Assembly: GCA_017562135.1 (NCBI GenBank)
Contig: QEYB01000841.1
Location: 186,001-250,000 of the forward strand
Source: Dipylidium caninum
Lineage: Eukaryota; Platyhelminthes; Cestoda; Cyclophyllidea; Dipylidiidae
Reading direction: 5' to 3'
Length of the DNA stretch: 64,000 bases
This document shows positions 55,301 through 64,000 of this stretch, piece after piece. The position numbers and the translations under genes were made by a program. Numbering within the stretch: position 1 is the first letter of the stretch; every line of letters starts with the position of its first letter. The notes below the pieces were generated by a model. It did not search any database and was not told where the DNA came from. It saw only the letters and a program-made list of their open reading frames with translations.

Positions 55301-56345
55301 CGCGCATAAGAGTTGTGCTCTTCAATTGAACGAGGACTTCGGATACGTTGAAGGGAAGAACGTTCAACATGTTAAAAAGACCGAGACTACTTTCGAGATG
55401 AAAAAGACGGAAAAAGGTATCCCACTCATTGTGTTCGGGGTAGAGGCCGTCCGACAGTTGCGTAATGGCCTCCTTAAATCGCTCAAGGAAGGGAAGTTGG
55501 TCAGTAAACTCAGTGCACTCCTTCTGCGCGCCTCTAATCTCGCCAGCCAACATTTCGCCATTGACTCGCATACTGGAGTCCAACTTCTCCAAGGCCAGAA
55601 CCACCTTCGGACCGTTCTCACGTAGGTACGTGTGTGCAATGAGCAAGTCCTCCATGGTTACCGACAATTCGCCTAGCATTGTTAGTGGGACGTCCAAATT
55701 AGTCTGACTTAAGAAGTTGGATGTGATTATGGGTATCTCGAAAAGCATGTCACCGTAGAAATCTTCCACCAGACCGTAAATCGTATCGTTGGCCATTAAC
55801 TTAGTCTCATCCGTCAATGATCGCATCAGCGCAAATGCTCGAGTGGAAATCTTATTAATACGGTAGACATAACCTGAGCCCTGAGAATCGTTAAAGTGAA
55901 GATTTTCTGAGAAGACAATCATGAGGATGAAGGGGACGATACTGAGGAGAAACCAGCACGTGATGAAGGTGAGCAGAGCAAATGTAATGCATGAATGTCT
56001 GGGTGTTCGAGGCTTCTTCTTATGTAAAGTTGAGGGAGAGAAGGATCGAAGTGTTTGCAATAACGGGCCGAGAATAATAATTGTAATAGCAAAGAGTAAA
56101 ATCCCAAGTCCAATGAGAAAAGGCTGCAATTGGGATAACTCAGTTTGAGGTGAAGCGGAACCATTGAGGTGACCCAAATATCGGTAGAAAAAACTTCCAA
56201 TGAGAGACGGTTGTTCTGGCGTTGCAATTGAGGTTAATTTCTCCGCCAGGTAAGGGATGAGGTAGCCGCTCTCAAACATATTTATGAAGTTGTGGCGCCA
56301 TGCCAACTCGGAGGTTGCAGAGAAAATCCGCTCCCTATCAAACAT
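49339..56345 (-). CDS. Prominin-like five-pass membrane protein
   Basis: Prominins are cholesterol-binding glycoproteins of membrane protrusions. Exons on the minus strand: 56345-54762 (528 codons), 54201-53995 (69 codons), 50646-50417 and 50338-49339 (stop). The first exon has transmembrane segments near residues 75-97 and 119-145, a large N-glycosylated loop, and a third near 413-437. Exon 2 carries a Cys-rich juxtamembrane stretch CKGCAHLISCCG followed by the fourth transmembrane segment. The last two exons form the second large loop and end in a fifth segment (LGFALFLLVSLYSFLCVIYA) with a short tail. Order and spacing fit the prominin plan. At least one exon between 53995 and 50646 was not identified; 53153-53410 is a weak candidate. 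The start at 56345 gives no signal peptide, so a 5' exon may be missing. The large intron holds a mariner relic. Confidence 0.82.
50910..51990 (-). mobile_element. Degenerate mariner-type transposon
   Basis: Pieces of a mariner transposase are spread over three frames of the minus strand. The middle part (51370-51149) reads FGQTVNSSMYVQQLVKLRDA and later SPHDDAKSHTSPVTCRKLLDL, matching the mariner 'HQDNARPHTS' block with its second catalytic Asp. The C-terminus reads MTLLERWRKGIDKNGQYLSE and stops at 50910. N-terminal traces such as WFARFRSG lie near 51830. Frameshifts and stops make it non-functional. It lies inside an intron of the prominin-like gene, in the same orientation. Terminal inverted repeats were not located. 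Confidence 0.8.
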
Positions 56346-56479
56346 TTCATGATGTATGTATCAGTGTATGTACGTCGGTGTATGAGTGTGCATGTGAGTG
56401 TGTGTGCTCGTTTATGGTGTGATGTATTGTGTATTTATGCCACAAATAACACCTAAATGATGCGCCTACACGGTGAAGG

Positions 56480-56520
56480 CATTTCATTGGTCCACCTTAT
56501 TAACCAATGGGATTCGTGGT
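56480..56520 (-). promoter_or_regulatory. Paired CCAAT-like motifs upstream of prominin-like gene
   Basis: A CCAAT box on each strand (attggtcc and aaccaatggg, about 20 bp apart) lies about 150 bp upstream of the first prominin ATG. Position and symmetry suggest a promoter element; there is no other support. Confidence 0.25.
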
Positions 56521-58389
56521 CAGGGTTTTAACCTTTACACACACAAACACAGACAGGAGCACACACTTATTCGCTAACAGACTCTCTTAAATGCACAGTC
56601 GTAGTCAGGCTAATAGACCAACGCAGCGCTAAGACAATCGCACTAATTTTTGATGGGTGTCTAATCGGTTGCAACAGCTGGCGCGTCACCAAGGTTTCTT
56701 CATTTTCTCCTCCCTACTTGCTCTCCATGCCCGCGCCGATCCATGACTCGTGGGACGAATTTGTTTGTCCATTTAAGACAGAATTTTACGTACTCAATTT
56801 AAAGTTTAATCTGTATGATCGAGTCGAGAGAAGGGGGAGACGAGGATCCTTGTAATTCTCTGCAGCCCTTTGTGTCATGTTATGCAAAGCGTTTGTGGCT
56901 ACCACTAAGTCCCCACCCTGTTCTCTTGAAGCACCTGTGCTGGATGACATCCAATAGTTTCTCCTATTTGAAACCACATTTGTCCATCTGAATCTCATCC
57001 AGAATGATTTAATTACCCGCGCAGTGGAATAACTACTACCGTGTTTATTTTCTACCTCTTGACCTCATCATAGTCAGGCGTTTGAACATGAATCTTGGCT
57101 ATATGTAAAAGCGATGAGCGGTAGAAATTCCAGGTCAACCACATCAAGTCTTGGCTTGTTCAAGTGATAGCTGGTCGCCTTATTAATCATCTTTACATTG
57201 AGCACGAAATTATTTTGAATGCGTTCTAAGAGTTGGTCAACAGGGGACGAGACGGTTGGTCAGAGAAGAGGACGATTTCATGGACAAATGAGTGGGCGGA
57301 TGATGGATGTGATGGCCGCGCACGTGGGAAATGGACAGTGGGTAGGTGGGTGGAGGTACCGACAGAAGAATATTTTAAATAAATGCTACGTCGACTAGAA
57401 CTTTCTCACAATGGTCCAGTAGAAGCTTTCTTTTAATTTTACGAGTTACAATATTTAACTTTGAAGTCAAGGAAGTAAGATGATTTTTTAGACGTTGGCA
57501 ATGTGCCTAGACACCAAAAAGAAGTGAGTTTCATGGAAACGACCTATTGGGGACGAGTCCCTTGCAAAATGAGTCTCAACTTCTAGGGAATTTTAATTCT
57601 TCCCACTCTTCCAGTCATTCAAATTCTTGTTAGACTGACCATCTTGCCTAAAACCAATCAAGTAGCGCCTCTCGTCAGCTTCCACTATAATTATCGTGGC
57701 CCGCAGGCGGACAGCGGCGATGTTTCGCACCCTTCCTGCGCAGATGTTGCAATTGCCGGAGCCTGGAGATTAGTCGGTAGGGAAGACGTGTAGTCACACA
57801 GGTCTAAGCCATCAGAAGGAAAACGGAAACCTTGTATTTAACCACGGCACTTAATACTACTGCGCTCCGACGGCATGTTGTTTACCTTGGTAGCAACATT
57901 GCTGCTCTCGCCCTTTCTCTGCCCTTAAGGCCTGGCCTCCGTGTATTTACAGCCCATCGAGCATTTTGTTACTCTTCGCCGCTGAAGAAAGGGCCCCGCA
58001 ATCGGTCTGTACTTCCACCTGAGTGGCGTATTTGAGTTGACCCATAGAACACTGATTTTACTGATCATATTGAGTGATGCCTGACAACTTGACGTCCACA
58101 TGTTAGCGTAAGTGGGTGCGGGCTCCTCTTGCGGCTAGTTATTCGTGCGCTTGAATGAAATAAAATGAAAGCGTTTCCCGTATCGGAAGTACTGCAGCAT
58201 TTGAAAGATTGTCGGTATACCTCCCACCTCCGCTCTAGAGGCCACCTATGTACACCAGAAAAGGGAAATTTATCAGACAGTATTAACGTCTTGATAATGC
58301 TAATGCGCATAGCATTGCATGAATTATTAGAGCCTGGAAGTCGTCCCTAATATTAGCTCTTTTTACACCATGCGCTGACCAACACGTCT
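56521..58389. other. Region upstream of prominin-like gene, no gene assigned
   Basis: It contains a short CA-rich simple repeat near 56534-56570. Otherwise I see only unassigned open frames, for example 57832-58035 on the plus strand. A missing prominin 5' exon with the signal peptide would be expected in this stretch. Confidence 0.4.
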
Positions 58390-58520
58390 TTCGTGTGGGA
58401 AAGAGAGGTTTCACCAGGCCAGCCCGGGATCGAATTGCAGCCTCCGCGACCAAGGCGATCTTTGACCGCTGTACTTGAAGCTCAGCGCTTTGGTTGAGAG
58501 TGACTGACAGGCAGGCTTGT
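58390..58520 (-). repeat. tRNA-like block, possible SINE
   Basis: On the minus strand, ggctgcaattcgatcccggg (about 58424-58443) resembles an RNA polymerase III box B (GGTTCGANTCC). It is preceded about 40-60 bp upstream by ttcaagtacagcggtcaaag, which may be a decayed box A region. It does not fold into a complete tRNA that I can verify. A tRNA-derived SINE is the favoured reading. A genome-wide copy count would settle it. Confidence 0.33.
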
Positions 58521-59891
58521 CACTAGGTGCAGGTAGGAGCGAAGGCATCATCTCGCTCCCCTTTTTACGGGTTTAGTGCCAATGAATATCGGATGAGAGT
58601 ATTGCTCCTACGGCGGAAATTACATTAGATAGGGAGTAGAGAGTGTGGCATCGTGGCAAAATCGCATGAGTGCCAGGTGTTCCGCCATAATGCCTCCGGT
58701 TTTACTTTAGTGTCGAAATCAAATATCCCAACTACCGATTGTACATTAGTAAAACTTAATTATCACTTCACAAAACTTTCGCATGCAGCCTAATCACAGA
58801 GGCAAGTAAAGGGAAGAGTGATTTTGCTCTCGAGTATGCGGTATTAAAGGCCAAGGTGACCTCTTCGCCTGTGATAAGAACACCGTGGGAGGAGAGACAG
58901 GTGGGGGAGGCGAAGGCGGGACGGCAGGCCGCTGCCCAATCTCGAAATTTCCTGTGACCCACATTGGGGAATGCTGTGAGTCATGTTTACCTGCCCAACA
59001 CGGGTTTTAAACCATGATTCGCACGCAATAGACAGTTTTGGCTCTTTTCTGGGCGATAGACAGTGCGACATCCTGGCAGGTTGTGTACATTCGCCTCGAT
59101 GTTAAAAGACGAATGTCCCTGTGTTGTGGTAAACACATTCAAGTAATCATTTACCACAAAATGAGCTATTATCTTCGCTCTATACTTTAAACAACGAAAA
59201 TGCCTGCTTGAAGGTTTGAGGATATTTAAGTAGACGCCTCATTGGATAATTTGAAGGCCACGCGAACGCCACTAGCAGGGTTTTTCACGAGTTTTTTTTA
59301 TGGAGTAGCAAATTACCGATCCCGGTCCCTCGATCTGCCAGACTCTTTCAGTCTCCTCACAGATCGACATGATCATCTCGCTAACGCAGGATTTGTATGA
59401 GATAAACAGAGTTATATGCGATAACGCTGCTGTAATGAAGAGAATATGCGGTCGACGGCAGCAGTGATGCCATGCAGACTACTACTTTGTGGGCGCCGCG
59501 GACGCATTAATCGGAATAGGTGCGTGTTTACTACACTCACCTCGTATCTATCAACTATTAAGCCATGCAAACTCCTGCGGACTGAATAACCATGAAGTGA
59601 ATGAAACTTTAGTCTCCATTGGCTACGTACGGCCTGTCTGCAAATATACTGTACTCTGCCTACCTCAGACAAAATCACTTTTTTATACACATCTGAGACC
59701 AAATTCCCTAGTCTCCTCAAGGTCGCCTCCTTCTCTGTCGCTCTCTCTTATCGGGATTAGCGATTAACACCAGAGAAAGAGGGGAGATGGGAAGAGGGAA
59801 CCTCTGAGACGTAACTAAAGGAGTTACGGGATTGGATACTTGTTGAGTAATGCTGTCAGTTACACCTTGGAGAGCAAACAGATCGTAGCCA
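58521..59891. other. No gene assigned
   Basis: Mixed-composition DNA. Overlapping open frames on both strands at 59412-59767 have no recognisable domain and no consistent splice borders. Part of this may be old dispersed repeat, but I cannot show copies within the window. Confidence 0.4.
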
Positions 59892-60103
59892 ATGAGAAGC
59901 GAATGGAAGGCACGCTCCCGTCTCGCCCTGACGCTCGCTCTCGCCCTCATTCTCCCAATAGCCTCCTCCTCCGCCTCCTCGGCTCCCTCCACCCTCTGCC
60001 TCCCCCGTGTCTCAGACGCCAGAGAAATTACGCAGCTGTCTGAGGCTCTCGTTGACTATCATCATCATGATCAAAACTCAAACTTGCTCCACACTGTAAA
60101 AAT
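59892..60103 (+). CDS. Possible signal-peptide exon of a small secreted protein
   Basis: An ATG at 59892 opens MRSEWKARSRLALTLALALI followed by LPIASSSASSAPS, a textbook signal peptide: a basic start, a long Leu/Ala core, then small residues for cleavage. The mature part would begin near LCLPRVSDAREITQLSEALV and is His/Asp-rich. A gtaaaa donor at 60104 could end the exon after SNLLHT; unspliced, the frame stops at 60170. This might be a neuropeptide or other secreted precursor, but no dibasic cleavage sites or downstream exon were identified. The reverse strand is also open over part of the region (59717-59992). Confidence 0.33.
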
Positions 60104-63100
60104 GGCTTTACTAAACACACCGATGGTTATTGGTTCATTTAGAGGTGTCATTTTCATCAAAAAAGATTGATTATTCAATGAGTAATAATGTGCCGTTGAT
60201 TTTTCGCCCAAACTAACTGGTTGCATTTTGCTTCGAGAGATGAGATAATCCGGCATGTTAAAAGTGGACCAGTTAATACTTTCACGTAGCGTCTGCGTGG
60301 GAAGCCGGGCACTGGTAATGGTGTGGCGCCTATTTGTCTCCCCATCTCGTTCAATTATTCCGCCGGTCCATCCACTTCCGCTCCGCCGTATTTTCGGTCC
60401 ACTCGCCTTCTGGCCAACTTATCAACTCATCCATCACTTTTATTTCTTCCTAAACTTATTTAACCTTTCCATTAGGCCGTCCATTGATCCTTACACTGAC
60501 CTTATCCACCAATTTAACTCTGAAGAGGCACTTTGGTATTAATGATATCATCACAGGCCAAATGTCACACTACACCTGGGAGGAAAGATTTGGAAAGAAA
60601 GAGCTCTTCTTGGAAAAACCGACTAACCAATTTTGCAGATCTACTTAACTACTCCAGGTTGTGAAGAATGTGAGGGCCTGAGATCGCGAAGCCTTACAAT
60701 ATACCCGGTACGAACCAATTCACTGGAAGCCTTCCAACTCCATAGCTTTTATCGTGCTGAGAGACACATTTGTGGCTGTCTTCTACATCTATTTTAACCA
60801 CTGGACTGCCAGACTAAGTACCCAATCGTGGGGAGTGGGCTACTGTATCTGAAATCAAAACCATTTAAACTTGGCGAAGATGATTCCCATAAAAGGCGTC
60901 CTTCAGACTGACGAATCGCGCAGCCAGATTCCTTTTAGGGGGACTATATCCTCCTTCACGTCATCCATCCTCCTTGCATGTACGAGGGCGAGGTCCAACT
61001 TGACATTCAGGTGAGGAAAGGAGGGCAAACCTCGAGACTGTTCGCTCTACCACTCTATGAAGTCATGCCGATGCGCACCGGTGACGTTAGACCTCGAAAG
61101 GGGAAAGATCGAAACAGGTGGATGGAGGCTTTCCTGTTTCACCAGACTTTCATCCCTACTGGAAGTAACTGCGGAGGGTCGTAATGAAGTGCTTCGTGGC
61201 AGGACAGTACACTAATACGGAAACATGTGGCTTCTTCTCGCCGCTATACCCATGTTAAAGAAGACAGTCAAGATATTCCTCTCATCGAGTCACTGTGGCA
61301 CTGTTTAATGATTCTTTAACTAACGCGCGTCAAAAAAGGAAATCGCGGTGGTCTCAAGTCCCTTCACCTAGGCGGCTCGTTTAGCCGGACAAGACTATCA
61401 CCAAAAGTCGTTTGATTGGTCAAATGGGTGAAAGGGGGTTTCTTTAATCAGGATCGTACCATTGTTTTATGGCAGTCAATTTTACCGGTATCGCTAATCA
61501 TACGATACAACAAGGTCTAAGCGGCTCTGTAGTGTGTAAATATAAACATGTCTGCGAGGCTCTGATTGGCCAGACAATTGGCCGCGTGCGTGCGTACGTG
61601 TTTCCCGCGGTGGTGCTTGGTCGCGAGCGCAAGGCACAAGGCCGAGAGACAGTGACTGCAGAACGAACGAATGCCCACCGTCCTCGGCGCATAATTCCTG
61701 CTGCCTCCGCATGCCAAACCTGTGAGTCATTAACATCCCCACTGCACCGTTCGAGAGAACCTCCTAATCGTCCACCTCATCTTCTGCCCGCGTCATTACA
61801 CACTCATTCACATACGACTGGGATTTCTGCATTGTAAGTGCCATTTGCATGCGAATCTATTTACGGGACTCCTGCCCGATGTAGCAAAGTCGAGATTATG
61901 ACAGACAGGTACTTAACAGTAGACCTTCTCGCCAGCCACTCGGCTGACCTTGACCCTTCACTACCTGTTCTGTTAGTGGTACAATTGATATTCTAACATT
62001 CATTAGTGGGATCACCTTACCTTAATCACTTTCGCCGTCATTCTTCTCTCACCTCGGCATTCTCGCACCTCTAATTTCACTTGAGAGCCCCAATCGAATA
62101 AATAGCTTGGTTCATCACCAAAACCTCTTGACAAGACTTACATGTTCCATGAAATCAGATGGCAAGTATGGTGTTATCGCGGTGCCGAGTGGTATGTTAG
62201 GCGCCACGTTGTGTAGCATGTTTTCTTGTTCTTGCCCTTCCCCGTGCCTCCCCGACTTCTCCCGACCTTTCGCCGCACCTACGGCCCGCCCCATTTCAGG
62301 CGTCTATGATCCTCCCGCCTCCCGCCCCCAGTAATACGCAAATCGTCACCAGTCCTATCAGTAAGCGGTCACTATTATAAGCAGGTAGCTTGCTATTTTA
62401 CACAACAGCGACTTTTATTAGGTGTTGTTTGGAAGCGCTTACAATTATGTGCTGTTATATTTGTCACACTAGCAGAAAGGTAATAGTTTCGTCGCTCATT
62501 CTGTCCTTCCACTCATGTTTAAGCTATTATTAGCTTAGTCAGCCAAAGTACGGACTGAAAGGGTACAGAGCGAGACCCCGTCAGACCCTCCGAGGTAGGA
62601 GAGCGCGTGGTCCATCATTCAGCATTACGGATTCGCAGTCTTTGCTCAAATTTTCTTTACCCCGCCCGCTACTAGGCTGACGGCCTTTTAGGGAACGTGG
62701 CCATTTGGGGGCACAGGGGGTGCAGCCATTTAACTACAAGTGTTTTAGGTCACTGGGAAAATACAAAGTTCATAATGTATATCCTCAACCACGTTTTGCG
62801 ACTTTACTTAACACCACTTTCTTTATTTTCCCTTAAAAAATAATCACCTCCCCAATCGTGCGCTAACTATGCTCGCACCACTCTCGCCACGCACTACTGA
62901 GACTGAAATTATGTTTCGATTTTGACGAAAACGCATTTTAGGCCGGATTCATGCCAAAAACGGTCTTTGAAGGGGTCCTGTGCTGGACACATTGGTAAGT
63001 GAAAAAGAATAGTGCAGTAACACCGCGAGGTAAATGAAAACGGTAACCTTCTAGCTCCTCTTCTTTGCCTCTTAATGCCTGTAGATGATCACACGGATCT

Positions 63101-64000
63101 GATGCTCGTCCGATTCTAACGATTCATAAGTCAGCCAAGTATGCAATAGTTTGTTAATGTGCTTAGTGGACCCAAATTCATTCAACTACCAAGGCTACTC
63201 AAACTCAATCGGTTGGGAAGCTTAAGACTAGTGTCCGCGATAAACCAATAAAATTGCCGCAGCCAAGTTATGGAAATCCCATCTTAATTAACGTAGTAAT
63301 GGAGTTGGAAAAACAACTGTCAAGAGGCGGGCTTAGGAGGTGGAGAGATGCTGGCGGACTCGAGACAGCTCTTGCGTCTGGTTTCTATTTTCGCTATTCA
63401 GACAAATGCTCACTTAATTAATTGCGTGTCTATTTGGAAGAATGGGGATGTGGGAGGAACTGTACCATCGTTTTTAAAAGGGCGAAAAATAATTGGGAGT
63501 TCATGGTTCAAAGAGCGGGTAACGACCTTATTTTATTCCTTCTATCAAGGCCCAAAACTATGAGCAAAACGGAAATGCGTTCGAGAAGGGGGCAAAATGA
63601 TTAAGTACTGTCAAAACTGAATGATTTCAAAATCCTAACGTCTTTCAGGGGAAGTAGTTTAGAGTGACCTACCCGAAACAAGTGAATTGTTCTTATGGCA
63701 ACACGCGCTACGAAATAACCACTTAGACGAGTAAATTCCGCCTACAACGACTAGAGGCATGTTTATCAGAGTGAATCCATTTTACAGACTCCAGAAGAGC
63801 AACTTTTATACAGCAGTTTTTGATCGAGTTGATGGTGCTTAGGCTCTTAAGCATTTTTGCCACGTTATTAAACCGTCTCTAGTCTTACAAATGAGGGAAC
63901 TTCCCCGAGATTCCCAAATAAGCGCAGCTGACATTTCCGAAAAAACGATGTGTGCATCAGTGATGTATGCCTACCAAACAGCTTTACACGTCGCTGCATC
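60104..64000. other. Right flank, no gene assigned
   Basis: A GC-richer, CpG-containing patch around 61540-61680 includes an inverted CCAAT motif (ctgattggccag) and could be a promoter region for a plus-strand gene. Open frames at 60255-60542, 60978-61184, 61469-61837, 62107-62334 and 63348-63563 have no domain I recognise. No tRNA, rRNA or transposon signature was found. Confidence 0.4.

Overview
The window is eukaryotic nuclear DNA and most likely comes from a flatworm (Platyhelminthes). Multi-exon genes mix ordinary introns with mini-introns of only 28-43 nt that have clean GT..AG ends. The gene set (ELAV-type RNA-binding protein, CDK, Wee1-family kinase, eS26, prominin, mariner relic) is animal. 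No bacterial operon, CRISPR array or canonical tRNA was seen. The flatworm call is inferred from intron size and gene content, not from a marker gene.

Layout. 0.9-2.15 kb (-): N-terminal half of a TESK/LIMK-type kinase running off the left side. 2.2-11.9 kb: AT-rich DNA with a few unassigned exon-like pieces. 11.96-18.88 kb (+): ELAV-like gene in 7 coding exons with two RRMs and no RRM3. 22.04-23.23 kb (+): CDK gene in 6 exons with four introns of 28-36 nt. 23.91-26.06 kb (-): Wee1/Myt1-family kinase in 5 exons, convergent with the CDK. 27.24-27.56 kb (-): small two-exon gene of unknown function. 27.91-28.48 kb (-): complete ribosomal protein eS26 gene in 3 exons.

29.28-49.10 kb is a giant inverted repeat. 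Two GC-rich arms of about 9.8 and 9.7 kb face each other across a spacer of about 350 bp. Each arm carries one copy of a nine-exon gene resembling the KIAA0513/SBF2-domain family, transcribed toward the spacer. Both copies are broken in the low-complexity first exon. The left copy also has a 1-nt deletion in a conserved exon and a GT-to-GC splice donor change, while the right copy keeps exons 2-9 intact. The arms are nearly identical next to the spacer and carry more substitutions and indels farther out.

49.34-56.35 kb (-): prominin-like five-pass membrane protein, with a decayed mariner transposon in one intron. 56.4-64 kb: little recognisable coding sequence; there is a tRNA-like/SINE-like block near 58.4 kb and a possible secreted-peptide exon near 59.9 kb.

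Working together: Wee1/Myt1 kinases restrain CDKs by phosphorylating the Thr-Tyr pair in the CDK glycine loop. Here a CDK that keeps that pair but has Cys instead of the activating T-loop Thr lies tail to tail with a Wee1-family kinase whose own glycine loop has lost its glycines. A functional link is inference.
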